A stretch of 64,000 bases of DNA from Limnobacter alexandrii (GCF_005871185.1 NZ_SWKN01000014.1:1-64000); one strand, 5' to 3'. Numbered from the stretch's first letter, positions 1-8,791 are shown. The notes: generated from the sequence alone by a model not told the origin. A program made the numbers and translations.

Positions 1-126
1 ATGGACGCAGACTTCGCCAAGGAAACGGCAGCACTGACCCGCTCACAGATTTTGCAGCAGGCTGGCACCGCCATGCTGGCCCAGGCCAACCAGTTGCCCA
101 ACAACGTTCTGAGCCTGTTGCAGTAA
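1..126 (+). CDS. Flagellin, C-terminal end only (cut by window start)
   Basis: The first 41 codons of the window encode the C-terminal D0 helix of a flagellin and stop at TAA. The segment is nearly identical to the last 41 residues of the complete flagellin that follows, including the [20 protein letters not shown] stretch. The ATG at position 1 is an internal methionine (MDADFAKET also occurs inside the next gene) and not a start codon, so most of the gene lies upstream. The product would be exported and polymerised into the filament. It shows that at least two tandem flagellin genes exist here. Confidence 0.9.
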   Translation: MDADFAKETAALTRSQILQQAGTAMLAQANQLPNNVLSLLQ

Positions 127-159
127 TGAAATAAACCACACGACAGCGCTATTAATAGA

Positions 160-196
160 GGATTATCCGCCCTTCAGGGTGGATAATCCTTTTTCT
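160..196 (+). terminator. Rho-independent terminator of the upstream flagellin
   Basis: A 13-bp stem (GGATTATCCGCCC with GGGTGGATAATCC, one G-T pair, loop TTCA) is followed directly by a T-rich run. It lies 33 bases after the flagellin stop codon. Confidence 0.85.
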
Positions 197-241
197 ATTT
201 TAAAAGCAATTAAGATTATTTAAATAATTTAATTAATTCTC

Positions 242-268
242 TTAAGTTTGACTGAAAACCTCCGTTAA
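242..268 (+). promoter_or_regulatory. Sigma-28 (FliA) type promoter of the flagellin gene
   Basis: TTAAGTTT, an 11-base spacer and TCCGTTAA match the family consensus TAAAGTTT-N11-GCCGATAA at 7/8 and 6/8 positions. The site lies about 100 bases before the flagellin ATG. Late flagellar genes such as flagellin are classically FliA-dependent. A GGGTTA-AG-TAACCC inverted repeat at 298-311 lies in the leader. Confidence 0.7.
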
Positions 269-367
269 TCGAATTGTCAGTAAAAGAAACTGTACAAGGG
301 TTAAGTAACCCAAAGCGACATAACCCTTCACACAGGTCATGTCAACTCAACCGCTAGGAGGTCCTAT

Positions 368-1234
368 ATGTTAGGCATCAATACCAACGCACCTTCATTG
401 GGTGCACAAAACAATCTGAGCAGATCTGCCAGCTCCCTTGAAACTTCAATCGCTCGCCTGTCTTCTGGCTTGCGTGTTAACAGCTCCAAAGACGACGCTG
501 CCGGCCTGGCCATTGCAGAACGCATGACCGCACAAATCCGCGGCTTCGATGTCGCAGCTCGCAACGCCAACGACGGTATTTCACTGTTGCAAGTGGCCGA
601 CGGCGCACTGGGTAAAATCAGTGACAACCTGCAGCGTATGCGTGAATTGGGCGTTCAGGCCAAAAACGGCACCTTGAACGACACCGACCGCTTGAACCTG
701 AACCGTGAATTTGTAGAACTGGCCAATGAAGTGGGCCGTGTTGCAACAGGTACCACCTTCAACGACAACAACGTTTTTGCCGCAGCCAACAAGTCTGTTG
801 AATTGCAGATTGGTTCCGGCAACGATGCTGCTGACACACTGAACGTGAACTTGACAGACGATGGCCTGGCTGCCGGTAATGACCTGCAAACCACCCTGGG
901 TGGCGCAACTCAAGCCGCAATCGTGACCGCCTTCGGTGGTGTAGACACTGCCGCCAACGCAGAAACCGCGATTGACACCATCGACACTGCGATTGACGAC
1001 ATCACCAACCTGCGCGCGACCACTGGTGCGGGCCTGAGCCGTCTGGAACAAGTTGTTTCCTCACTGGAAACCACCAGCAGCAACCTGAGTTCTGCCCGTG
1101 GCCGAATCATGGATGCTGACTTCGCCAAGGAAACTGCGAACCTGACCCGTTCACAGATTCTGCAACAGGCCGGTACTGCCATGTTGGCCCAGGCCAACCA
1201 GCTGCCCAACAACGTGTTGAGCCTGCTGCGTTAA
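368..1234 (+). CDS. fliC: Flagellin
   Basis: This 288-residue protein is the filament subunit, exported by the flagellar type III system and assembled under the FliD cap. The N-terminal D0/D1 region (about 1-140, beginning MLGINTNAPSLGAQNNLSRS) and C-terminal D1/D0 region (about 205-288, ending NNVLSLLR) are both typical. The central part is short, so there is no large outer D2/D3 domain. The ATG is chosen because AGGAGG lies six bases upstream. It stands alone between a sigma-28 type promoter and a terminator. It is a paralogue of the flagellin truncated at the window start. Confidence 0.97.
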   Translation: MLGINTNAPSLGAQNNLSRSASSLETSIARLSSGLRVNSSKDDAAGLAIAERMTAQIRGFDVAARNANDGISLLQVADGALGKISDNLQRMRELGVQAKNGTLNDTDRLNLNREFVELANEVGRVATGTTFNDNNVFAAANKSVELQIGSGNDAADTLNVNLTDDGLAAGNDLQTTLGGATQAAIVTAFGGVDTAANAETAIDTIDTAIDDITNLRATTGAGLSRLEQVVSSLETTSSNLSSARGRIMDADFAKETANLTRSQILQQAGTAMLAQANQLPNNVLSLLR

Positions 1235-1290
1235 TTCAGACCCAGTCTGATCAGTGACAAGAACCCGCCAAAAGCGGGTTCAAATCAAAC

Positions 1291-1325
1291 AAAAAGCCCG
1301 GTGAATCAAGCTCACCGGGCTTTTA
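1291..1325 (+). terminator. Rho-independent terminator after flagellin
   Basis: The stem AGCCCGGTGA / TCACCGGGCT is followed by TTTT. A second smaller hairpin (AACCCGC / GCGGGTT, 1262-1280) precedes it. Confidence 0.85.
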
Positions 1326-1329
1326 ACGT

Positions 1330-1357
1330 TAAAGAAAACCCCTAAACCTGCCGTTAA
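1330..1357 (+). promoter_or_regulatory. Probable sigma-28 type promoter of flaG-fliD-fliS-fliT
   Basis: TAAAG followed by A-rich sequence, a 12-base gap and GCCGTTAA (7/8 match to the FliA -10 element) lie 53 bases before the flaG ATG. The -35 half is weaker than at the flagellin promoter, but the -10 core CCGTTAATC is the same as there. Confidence 0.5.
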
Positions 1358-1409
1358 TCAAGTCATGGGGGCTTGTTGTGGCCTCGTAAAATTCGCAAAG
1401 GTGGCGAAA

Positions 1410-1754
1410 ATGAATATTTCAAACATGGCTGATTATGCAACTGCCCTGCAAAAGCCGCAGGACGCAACGAACACTAGACCCGTCCAGAATACGGAAGTCA
1501 AACCGCCCATGGGTGGGAAGGCTGAATTGACCGTGGGCGAAGTGCTTGAAGTGGTTCAGAAGGCCAACGCGGCCCTGGCCAGCAATCAGTCCAACCTGAA
1601 ATTTCTGGTCGACAGCGACAATGGAAAACCAATTGTTCAAATCGTGGACCGGGAAACCCAGGAAGTTTTGAAACAGATTCCATCGGTTGAAATGCTGAAA
1701 ATCGCAAAAGCCATCGAGAAAATGCAAGGCGTTCTAATGTCTCGCGAAGTCTAG
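1410..1754 (+). CDS. flaG: FlaG family flagellar protein
   Basis: This 114-residue protein has the FlaG domain in its C-terminal 75 residues (NLKFLVDSDNGKPIVQIVDR followed by a QIPSVEML-type segment). FlaG proteins influence filament length and are usually encoded beside fliD, as here. The reading frame is open further upstream to 1365, but the ATG at 1410 is preferred. It has AAAGGTGG just upstream, and the extra 15 residues would start inside the promoter leader. fliD follows after 22 bases. Confidence 0.9.
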   Translation: MNISNMADYATALQKPQDATNTRPVQNTEVKPPMGGKAELTVGEVLEVVQKANAALASNQSNLKFLVDSDNGKPIVQIVDRETQEVLKQIPSVEMLKIAKAIEKMQGVLMSREV

Positions 1755-1776
1755 AGCGCAACAAGGGGAAGAAGTC

Positions 1777-3426
1777 ATGGTAGGAATTTCATCTGCAGGT
1801 ATCGGCTCAGGGCTGGATATTGAGGGCATCATCAGCTCTTTGATGGCCGCCGAGCGCATTCCTTTGGGCAAAGTGAGCCAGGAACGCACAGCGATCAACA
1901 CCAAAATTTCAATTTACGGCATCATCAAAAATTCGTTCGCCGACTTGAAAACTGCCGCAGACAAGCTGAGCAGCCTGAACAACCTGAACCCCCTGAAAGC
2001 CACATCAAGCGACGACAAAATAGTGTCTGCCACCGCCAGTGCGGCGAGTGCCAAAGGCAGTTACAGCATTGAAGTCAGCCAACTGGCCAAGGCTCAAAGC
2101 GTTGCGGCACTGGGTGTAGCCACAGCCGACACCACAGTGGGTACAGGTAGCCTCACGATTACCTTGGGCAGCTACGATTCCGGCACCAACACCTTCACCA
2201 ACAATGCCGACAAAACCCCCGTGACCATCAACATTGGCACAGGCCAACAAACCCTTGAAGGCATCAAACAAGCGATTAACGATTCAGACGCGGGTGTTAC
2301 AGCCTCCATCGTCAACGATGGTGCAGGCTCGCGCCTGGTGCTGACCAGCAAGGACACCGGTGCTGTCAACGGATTCAAGCTGGAAGTGGCCGATGCCGAT
2401 GGTAACAACACCGACACCACCGGTCTTTCCCTTCTGGCCTACGACCCCACTGCTGCCGCAGGTGCAGGTAAAAATGCAGACACACTGCAAGTGGCACAGA
2501 ATGCCAACTTCACGATCAACAATTTGCCAGTCAGCAAAGCCAGCAACACGGTGACCGATGCTGTGGCAGGCCTGACCCTGAACCTGAAGGCCCAAACCAC
2601 ATCGCCCATCAATCTGGAAGTGGGTCTGGACGACACGGCCTTGAAAACCACACTGGATGGTTTCGTTGCTGCCTACAACAAAATACGCGGCAACCTGAAA
2701 GACCAGCAGCAAAAGGACGCGACACTGTCCAAGGAAACAACACCTTCAACACTTGAACGTGGCTTGCGCAATATTTTGCGTGAACAGGTTGCGCAATACG
2801 GCATCGGCTTAAGCGACATTGGCTTGAGTTTTGACAAAGACGGTGTGCTCTCGCTGAACAAATCAAAACTAGACACCGCGGTGGCCGCCGACCCCTCCAT
2901 TCTGGAAAAAGTATTTGCAAACACCGCAACCACAACCGATGCGCGTGTGAAATACCTTGGGGCGTCCAGCAATACACAGGAAGGCACTTACGCAATCAAC
3001 ATCGACACCGCCTACGATGGCAGCAACACCATTGCCGGCACAATCAACGGCATCGCAGGAACGGGCACAGGCAATGTGCTCACTGGCGCCACGGGCAACC
3101 CTGCCGAAGGCTTGCAGTTTTCAGTGGTGCAAGGTGAATCAGGTGCGATGGGTTCCATCACCTTCAGCAAAGGCCTCGCCGAGCGGCTCAGTGACTGGAT
3201 CGGCAGCCTGACTGATGAGGGTGGCACCCTGGTATCCAGAACCGACGGCCTGAGCAGTCGAAAGTCTCGCCTGGACGATCAGGAAGACCGCATTAACCTG
3301 CGCCTTGAACAGGTTGAAAAACGCTACCGCGCCCAATTCTCCGCACTGGACGCCATGTTGGCCAGCATGCAGCAGACGAGTTCTTATCTGAGCCAGCAAC
3401 TGGCTGCACTTGCCCAACAGCGGTAA
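1777..3426 (+). CDS. fliD: Flagellar filament capping protein FliD (HAP2)
   Basis: This 549-residue protein forms the cap at the filament tip that folds incoming flagellin. The N-terminal FliD domain starts GISSAGIGSGLDIEGIISSL. A flagellin-IN type repeat lies near residue 170-230. The conserved C-terminal domain ends in a helical, Q-rich tail (about 490-549) matching the D0 coiled region. AAGGGGAAG precedes the ATG. It belongs to the flaG-fliD-fliS-fliT group. Length is within the family range. Confidence 0.96.
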   Translation: MVGISSAGIGSGLDIEGIISSLMAAERIPLGKVSQERTAINTKISIYGIIKNSFADLKTAADKLSSLNNLNPLKATSSDDKIVSATASAASAKGSYSIEVSQLAKAQSVAALGVATADTTVGTGSLTITLGSYDSGTNTFTNNADKTPVTINIGTGQQTLEGIKQAINDSDAGVTASIVNDGAGSRLVLTSKDTGAVNGFKLEVADADGNNTDTTGLSLLAYDPTAAAGAGKNADTLQVAQNANFTINNLPVSKASNTVTDAVAGLTLNLKAQTTSPINLEVGLDDTALKTTLDGFVAAYNKIRGNLKDQQQKDATLSKETTPSTLERGLRNILREQVAQYGIGLSDIGLSFDKDGVLSLNKSKLDTAVAADPSILEKVFANTATTTDARVKYLGASSNTQEGTYAINIDTAYDGSNTIAGTINGIAGTGTGNVLTGATGNPAEGLQFSVVQGESGAMGSITFSKGLAERLSDWIGSLTDEGGTLVSRTDGLSSRKSRLDDQEDRINLRLEQVEKRYRAQFSALDAMLASMQQTSSYLSQQLAALAQQR

Positions 3427-3447
3427 GCGCGGAACTGTGCCCTAAAA

Positions 3448-3476
3448 CCCCTGTTTTTAGCCAGATCAAACAGGGG
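3448..3476 (+). other. Perfect 9-bp hairpin between fliD and fliS
   Basis: CCCCTGTTT and AAACAGGGG are separated by 11 bases. No T-run follows, so it is not a standard intrinsic terminator. It could attenuate or process the fliD-fliS transcript. Confidence 0.4.
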
Positions 3477-3524
3477 GCACTGACCCTACTATTTGTTTAA
3501 GACAAATTACCGAGTGATCGCACC

Positions 3525-3917
3525 ATGATGTACGGCGCAAAAGCATATGCACAAGTGGGACTGGAAACAGGCATCAACAGTGCCTCGCCACATGGCCTGA
3601 TTGTGATGCTTTACGAAGGAGCCATCGAGGCCATTCGCAAGGCCAAAATTTATCTGGAAATGCAGAACATCGAAATGAAGACCAAATCGGTGGACAAAGC
3701 CCTGCGCATCATCAAGGACGGCCTGACTGCATCACTCGACGTGAACGCCGGCGGTGCGCTGGCCCAGCAACTGCTATCCCTGTACGACTACATTGGCAAA
3801 GAACTGATTTTGGCCAACGCCCAGAACAGCCCTGAACGCATGGACACCTGCATCGCCTTGCTGGATGACCTGCGCAGCGCCTGGCTGGAAATCGGTCAAA
3901 CTGCCACCAAACCATAA
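3525..3917 (+). CDS. fliS: Flagellin export chaperone FliS
   Basis: This 130-residue helical protein has the FliS signature: an N-terminal YxQVGLETG-type segment, then SPHGLIVMLYEGAIEAI, and a C-terminal helix around LLDDLRSAWLEI. FliS binds the flagellin C-terminus in the cytosol and prevents premature polymerisation. Two consecutive ATG codons open the frame and either could serve. The Shine-Dalgarno signal is weak. It follows fliD and precedes fliT, the usual order. Confidence 0.95.
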   Translation: MMYGAKAYAQVGLETGINSASPHGLIVMLYEGAIEAIRKAKIYLEMQNIEMKTKSVDKALRIIKDGLTASLDVNAGGALAQQLLSLYDYIGKELILANAQNSPERMDTCIALLDDLRSAWLEIGQTATKP

Positions 3918-3943
3918 CAAATTATTGAGGACCGCTCTCGACC

Positions 3944-4291
3944 ATGATCTTCGCGACAGACAACAACGGTGCAATCATGAAGCTGTACGCCGCCATAGCG
4001 AATCAAAGCCAAGTGATGCTTGATTCGGCCAAGGCTGGAAATTGGGATGAGCTGTGCGCTGCTGAAGAACAGTGCTCAAGGCTGATCCACGAGCTTCAAG
4101 CCATCAAGGAAGCACAACAAACTGAATTGAACGAGAAAGAACGCAGTGAGCACATTGGTTATCTGAAAAAAATTCTGGCCGATGATGCTGCCATTCGTGA
4201 CATCACTGAACCCCGCCTTAAGCAGTTGGAAGAATTTCTTCGCGCAGCCAACAACTCGCAGAAACTCAGCAACTCTTATGGGTCCAACTAA
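3944..4291 (+). CDS. fliT: Flagellar protein FliT (FliD export chaperone)
   Basis: This 115-residue, almost wholly helical protein follows fliS by 26 bases. FliT chaperones FliD and, in enterobacteria, binds FlhDC. Recognition rests on size, position and the charged helical pattern (MLDSAKAGNWDELCAAEEQC, where W and E residues fit the family). An internal ATG at 3977 is a possible alternative start. Confidence 0.85.
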   Translation: MIFATDNNGAIMKLYAAIANQSQVMLDSAKAGNWDELCAAEEQCSRLIHELQAIKEAQQTELNEKERSEHIGYLKKILADDAAIRDITEPRLKQLEEFLRAANNSQKLSNSYGSN

Positions 4292-4321
4292 GCCATTGCG
4301 CTAAAGCAACGGGTGTGAGAC

Positions 4322-5578
4322 ATGACATTAACCCCGGTTAAATCGGCTCCACCCAACGTCAATTCCGTTCTTCAATCCAATCCGGGTGACCGGGTCAGTT
4401 CCGGCAAAGGCGAAATCGCGCCTGTTGTTGCCATACTGACCCGTCAGCTGCCCCTGCCCCAAGCCCAACAGCTTGCCGGGCAAACTGCATTGGTCCGTGT
4501 TGTCAAAGGCGGACCAGGCAACGAGGCAGAACTTGAATTTGCGGGCCAAAACATTCAGGTTAAATTGCCCCCGGGGCGACAACTGACTGCCGGTGAAATG
4601 GTCACCGTTGCCTTTGCGCTGTCCGGCAAAGGCGATGACTTGTCCGCCGGTGGCACCAGTGGCGGAAAAAAGATAGTCGATGCCCGCAACCTGCTAACCA
4701 CATTGCCCACAATCACTGACGATGGCGAAGCACAGGATTCACCCAGTTTTGTGGATCGGCTTTCGGGAACCGCACGCCTGATTGGCCTGCTTGAACGCCT
4801 GGGACAGGGCTCGCCCACCCAGGTGTCCACTTCAGTGATGACCAGCCTGAAGCAGTTAAGCACCCAATTTCAAACACAAGCCACCGTACCGGGCAGTTTG
4901 CTTGCTGAACCAGACAAGGCAACACCCGATGCTGCCCGTGCTCCTGCCCAGCAAAGCACTGCATTGAACACTGCAAACACGCTGAGCAGCGCGCTGAACA
5001 ACAGCCTGGCTGGCGTACTGGCGAAACAGGTGAGTGCTGCCGTTGAAAACAGTGGCTTGTTTTATGAATCGCACCTGCAACAATGGGCCAACGGACAACG
5101 CAGCACGGATCAAATTACAAAAGAGCCCCAGGCCAGATTCGGTCAAGAGCAAGTCATTTCCGAGAAAGGACTGAACCCGGCAGCAGCGGAGCAATCGGTC
5201 AAACTGGTGACCGCACAACTGGCCGCACTGGACAACAACCGCATCTCACTGGCGCTCAGTGGCTTGTTGGGGCATCCAGTTCAAATTGACATTGAACCCG
5301 ACCACGAAGACGCCCCCAAACAAGAGGAACAAAACAGTGAAGAAGCCGCACGTCCCTGGGTTGCACGCTTGAAGCTGGACATGGCACATTTGGGTGAACT
5401 GAATGTTCGGGTGCGCATGGTAGGTTCACAATGTGACGTACAAATAACCGGGCCTGCGCACAGCAAACAAGCGATTGATCCCCATTGGCAAACCTTTCGG
5501 CAAGCCATGGAGGACAAGGGCTTGAAGCTGGTTCACGGTCAGTTCATGGTTCCCACGGGGTTTGAAATTGGCGAATAA
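4322..5578 (+). CDS. FliK-type flagellar hook-length control protein (second copy)
   Basis: This 418-residue protein has a Q/S/T/A-rich variable N-terminal two thirds. The C-terminal Flg_hook domain spans about 300-415 and contains LGELNVRVRMVGSQCDVQITG and FRQAMEDKGLKL. FliK proteins measure hook length and switch export specificity through the FlhB cytoplasmic domain. The canonical fliK lies in the fliFGHIJK operon at 14138, so this is a paralogue. It overlaps a FlhB C-domain-like gene by 17 bases, suggesting that the two act together. Confidence 0.85.
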   Translation: MTLTPVKSAPPNVNSVLQSNPGDRVSSGKGEIAPVVAILTRQLPLPQAQQLAGQTALVRVVKGGPGNEAELEFAGQNIQVKLPPGRQLTAGEMVTVAFALSGKGDDLSAGGTSGGKKIVDARNLLTTLPTITDDGEAQDSPSFVDRLSGTARLIGLLERLGQGSPTQVSTSVMTSLKQLSTQFQTQATVPGSLLAEPDKATPDAARAPAQQSTALNTANTLSSALNNSLAGVLAKQVSAAVENSGLFYESHLQQWANGQRSTDQITKEPQARFGQEQVISEKGLNPAAAEQSVKLVTAQLAALDNNRISLALSGLLGHPVQIDIEPDHEDAPKQEEQNSEEAARPWVARLKLDMAHLGELNVRVRMVGSQCDVQITGPAHSKQAIDPHWQTFRQAMEDKGLKLVHGQFMVPTGFEIGE

Positions 5579-5855
5579 ACTGAGCCCACAACAAGCCGTG
5601 GCACTGGCTTACCTTGAACACTCGGGCGCACCAAAAGTGGTGGCCAAAGGTCAGGGCTTGATTGCTGAACAAATTATCCAGAAAGCGAAAGAATCGGGGG
5701 TGTTTGTTCATGAAAGCCGCGAGCTGGTTTCGTTGCTGATGAATGTCGATCTTGACCAACAAATTCCACCTGGCTTGTACCAGGCAATTGCGGAATTGTT
5801 GGCCTGGGTGTATCAAATAGAAAACAAAGAATTCAGTACAGAGGGAAAGTCATGA
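5562..5855 (+). CDS. FlhB C-terminal-domain-like protein (FhlB-type)
   Basis: This 97-residue soluble protein matches only the cytoplasmic domain of FlhB/YscU, with GAPKVVAKGQGLIAEQII and the C-terminal IPPGLYQAIAELLAWVY. The autocleavage motif NPTHYAVAL of true FlhB is replaced by SPQQAVAL, so self-cleavage is not expected. There are no membrane segments. The start is a TTG inside the end of the FliK-like gene, with GGGG just upstream. It overlaps the next gene by four bases (ATGA). Its role in export switching is inferred from its partner. Confidence 0.85.
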   Translation: MKLANKLSPQQAVALAYLEHSGAPKVVAKGQGLIAEQIIQKAKESGVFVHESRELVSLLMNVDLDQQIPPGLYQAIAELLAWVYQIENKEFSTEGKS

Positions 5856-6607
5856 GTCACAACACCAGCATTTCACCCGAACGCGATCAAAAGCTTCTTG
5901 AAGAGTTCAGTTTAAGCGCATTGCCCACCTTGAAAAAACTCCTCAACACCATTGAGGAAGACGAGCATGAGTTGTATGTTTACCTGCAATCGAACCACAC
6001 CCAGTTTGTCACCGAAATACTGAACATTGATTGGGCCAGTGGCCTGATGTGGCTGGGTACACCGTATGAAAAATCACTCAGTGCCCACTGCAACGCTTCC
6101 ACAGCGTATGTCATGGTCAGCTTTCCCGATGGTGTCAAGGTACAGTTTGCTGGCATGGGTATTTTACAAAGCCAGTATCAGGGTGCCGACGCCTTGCGAA
6201 TTGCCATACCCAAAACAATCGTTCGCTTGCAGCGGCGCAATTACTTCCGCGTAATGGCCGACGAGGAATTGAATGCGCAAGTGAAACTTGAAATTCCATC
6301 GGTGAGCAGCCCAATCAGCCTGATTGACATCAGCCTTGCCGGCTGCGGATTGAACCTGCAATCTGCACCCAGCCAGCACCAGGCGGGTGAAGTAATCAAG
6401 GATGTTCGCCTGACATTGCCCGACGGTGATGGCAGCATGCTGGTGGAACTGGTGGTGCGAAACATCAAACCCTTGGCAGACCACCCGGAGATGGTACAAC
6501 TTGGATGTGAAATGAAACCCCTTGAAAAAGGCGCTGAGCGACGCCTGCAAAGATTTCTACTGGCCACCGAACGCAGACAGCGCGCAAACTTGCATTCAAT
6601 CGACTAA
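5852..6607 (+). CDS. ycgR: YcgR-type flagellar brake protein (PilZ domain)
   Basis: This 251-residue protein has an N-terminal YcgR domain (about 10-120) and a C-terminal PilZ domain. The c-di-GMP binding residues are visible: R129-N-Y-F-R133 of the RxxxR motif and D159-x-S161-x-x-G164 of the (D/N)xSxxG motif. Proteins of this family bind c-di-GMP and slow or bias the flagellar motor at the C-ring. It is translationally coupled to the preceding FlhB-like gene and convergent with a HerA-like ATPase gene 15 bases away. Confidence 0.93.
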   Translation: MSHNTSISPERDQKLLEEFSLSALPTLKKLLNTIEEDEHELYVYLQSNHTQFVTEILNIDWASGLMWLGTPYEKSLSAHCNASTAYVMVSFPDGVKVQFAGMGILQSQYQGADALRIAIPKTIVRLQRRNYFRVMADEELNAQVKLEIPSVSSPISLIDISLAGCGLNLQSAPSQHQAGEVIKDVRLTLPDGDGSMLVELVVRNIKPLADHPEMVQLGCEMKPLEKGAERRLQRFLLATERRQRANLHSID

Positions 6608-6622
6608 AGGATCAAGCGCCAA

Positions 6623-8161
6623 TCAACGGCGCTTGCTGCCCCCCATTAGCGAACCCAGAATACCGCGCATCAGTTCGCGGCCAACTTGTGAACCGATGCT
6701 GCGCGCCGCACTTTTTGCCATGCTCTCGGCCACACTTTGGCGCTTCCGACCGCCTGCGCCACTGGTGCCAAACAACATGTCACCCAATCCACTCAAAGTG
6801 CTTTTTTCCTCGGCAGTTTGTGTGCCTTTTGCAGCAGGTGTTTCCGCTGCATTCTGCGCCGCCATGGCCTGCTCGGTGCGTGCTTTGAGAATCTCGAATG
6901 CCGATTCACGGTCCACCGTTTTCTCGTACACACCCGCCACCAGTGAATTGGCAATCAATTCCTTGCACTGCTCGGGACTGGCCGGGCCAAACTTGCTGGC
7001 CGGTGGATAAACCCAGGCACGGCAAGTGGGGCTTGGTGTGCCCTTGGGATCAAGAAAGCTGACCAAGGCCTCGCCCACTCCCAGTTCAGTAATGGCTGCC
7101 TCGATGTCCAGCCCCGCGTTGGGGCGCATGGTTTCAGCAGCCACTTTCACTGCCTTCTGGTCGCGAGGTGTGAAAGCACGCAAAGCATGCTGAACCCGGT
7201 TGCCCAACTGCCCCAACACAGAATCGGGTACATCCAGGGGATTCTGCGTCACGAAATAAACACCCACACCTTTCGAACGGATCAGGCGAACCACCAACTC
7301 CACTTTTTCAATCAAAGGCTTGGGTGCATCGGTGAACAGCAGGTGTGCTTCGTCAAAGAAAAACACCATTTTGGGTTTTTCGACGTCGCCCACCTCGGGA
7401 AGATTCTCAAACAATTCAGACAACAACCACAGCAAAAACGTGGCATACAACTTTGGCGAATTCATCAACTGATTGGCGGCCAGAATGTTGATGATGCCCT
7501 TGCCGTTTGAGTCGGTTTGCATCAGGTCATCGATGTTCAGCATGGGTTCGCCGAAAAACTTGTCGGCACCCTGCCCTTCCAGGGCCAGCAAGCCACGTTG
7601 AATCGCCCCCACCGAGGCTGAAGAAACATTGCCGTATTCGGTGGTGAACTGCTTGGCATTTTCGCCCACGTATTGCAGCATCGCACGCAGGTCTTTCAAA
7701 TCCAGCAACAACATGCCGTTGTCGTCTGCAATTTTAAACACCAGGTTCAACACGCCTTCCTGTGTGTCGTTCAAACCCAGCAAACGGCCCAGCAACAAAG
7801 GTCCCATGTCGGAAATGGTGGCACGCACAGGGTGTCCCTGCTCACCAAACACATCCCACAAAGTGACCGGGCTGCCAGCAAATTCTGGCACGGGAATGCC
7901 CGTCATTTTCATGCGCTCTTCAAATTTCGGGGAGGTTTTTCCGGGCTGTGAAATACCGGTCAGGTCGCCCTTTACATCGGCCATAAACACCGGTGTACCA
8001 ATTCGCGAAAAGGCTTCAGCCAGCACCTGCAAAGTGACAGTTTTACCCGTACCGGTTGCACCTGTAATCAAACCATGCCGGTTGGCAAGCTGAGGCAACA
8101 TGTGCAAGTCAGTTGCTGTTTCAGCGCGGTTGTCGCGGGCAATCGGGAAAGGTGCAATCAT
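6623..8161 (-). CDS. HerA-like ATPase, DUF853 / YjgR family
   Basis: This 512-residue cytosolic P-loop ATPase has Walker A GATGTGKT at 34-41 and Walker B around [13 protein letters not shown] sensor-like region contains [19 protein letters not shown]. The family (helicase HerA-like, DUF853) has no settled cellular function. The C-terminus is low-complexity and basic ([14 protein letters not shown], ending GGSKRR). It lies on the minus strand between two plus-strand flagellar groups. Nothing in the sequence ties it to motility, so it looks like an unrelated insertion in the layout. Confidence 0.9.
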   Translation of the reverse strand: MIAPFPIARDNRAETATDLHMLPQLANRHGLITGATGTGKTVTLQVLAEAFSRIGTPVFMADVKGDLTGISQPGKTSPKFEERMKMTGIPVPEFAGSPVTLWDVFGEQGHPVRATISDMGPLLLGRLLGLNDTQEGVLNLVFKIADDNGMLLLDLKDLRAMLQYVGENAKQFTTEYGNVSSASVGAIQRGLLALEGQGADKFFGEPMLNIDDLMQTDSNGKGIINILAANQLMNSPKLYATFLLWLLSELFENLPEVGDVEKPKMVFFFDEAHLLFTDAPKPLIEKVELVVRLIRSKGVGVYFVTQNPLDVPDSVLGQLGNRVQHALRAFTPRDQKAVKVAAETMRPNAGLDIEAAITELGVGEALVSFLDPKGTPSPTCRAWVYPPASKFGPASPEQCKELIANSLVAGVYEKTVDRESAFEILKARTEQAMAAQNAAETPAAKGTQTAEEKSTLSGLGDMLFGTSGAGGRKRQSVAESMAKSAARSIGSQVGRELMRGILGSLMGGSKRR

Positions 8162-8243
8162 GGGCCGGGCTCCAATTCATCAATGGGTTCGATGAATTGG
8201 ATTGTGCCACAGCCTCTCTGGAATTCAGAACGAATTCAAAACA

Positions 8244-8567
8244 TTAAACAGGCATGTTCATGATGTCGTTGTAGGCTTGAAGAATTTTGTTGCGGGCCTG
8301 AACCACCGCCGTGAATTGCAATGACGATGTATTCATGGCAATCACGGTTTCTTCCACCGAGGCTGTCGGGTCATCCATCTGCAAGCGCTTTCCAAGGTCG
8401 GCAGCCTTGTCAGCCGACAGGCTTGCGCTTTCCAAAGCCTTGGCAATTGCATCCGCAAACGAAGCCTGGTCCAGGGCCTGTGGCTTGCTGGTCAGCGACG
8501 GGCTTTTAATCGCATCGGTTACCGCACTGCTTAACAGGCCACTCACGGCCCCCATTTTGTCGATCAT
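8244..8567 (-). CDS. fliE: Flagellar hook-basal body protein FliE
   Basis: This 107-residue protein joins the MS ring to the proximal rod. The C-terminal half carries the family core: SFADAIAKALESA, then VEETVIAMNTSSLQFTAVVQARNKILQAYNDIMNMPV. The ATG at 8567 is chosen because GGAG lies nine bases upstream. The frame is open for 28 further codons, but that extension is not FliE-like. It is transcribed away from fliF, the usual arrangement in Burkholderiales. Confidence 0.95.
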   Translation of the reverse strand: MIDKMGAVSGLLSSAVTDAIKSPSLTSKPQALDQASFADAIAKALESASLSADKAADLGKRLQMDDPTASVEETVIAMNTSSLQFTAVVQARNKILQAYNDIMNMPV

Positions 8568-8679
8568 AAAACACTCCAACGCGGAATTATTGTTTGTACC
8601 CTCTCTTTGTACAGGCAAGCGGGGTAAGCCATTGCCGCAAACAAGGGGCAAAACCCCCCTTATTTTTTAAACACCACCC

Positions 8680-8706
8680 TCAAGTTTTTGAAATAGATGC
8701 CGTTAA
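8680..8706 (+). promoter_or_regulatory. Sigma-28 type promoter upstream of fliF
   Basis: TCAAGTTT, exactly 11 bases and GCCGTTAA match the FliA consensus at 7/8 and 7/8 positions. The site lies 85 bases before the fliF ATG in the divergent fliE-fliF gap. By sequence it is the best sigma-28 match in the window. Confidence 0.6.
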
Positions 8707-8791
8707 GGCCCCCTTTTTACCGGTTTGCTTGCGCACCGGCCAAAGCACAATGCATGGGTAGAACAATATTTAACCCACATGCAGGTATTAC

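Noticed and set aside
1-3. ATG at the first base as a gene start
   Set aside because: The same MDADFAKET residues occur inside the complete flagellin, so it is an internal methionine.
8568-8791. Sigma-54 (-24/-12) promoter for fliE or fliF
   Set aside because: GG and GC pairs occur, but none at the required spacing of ten bases.
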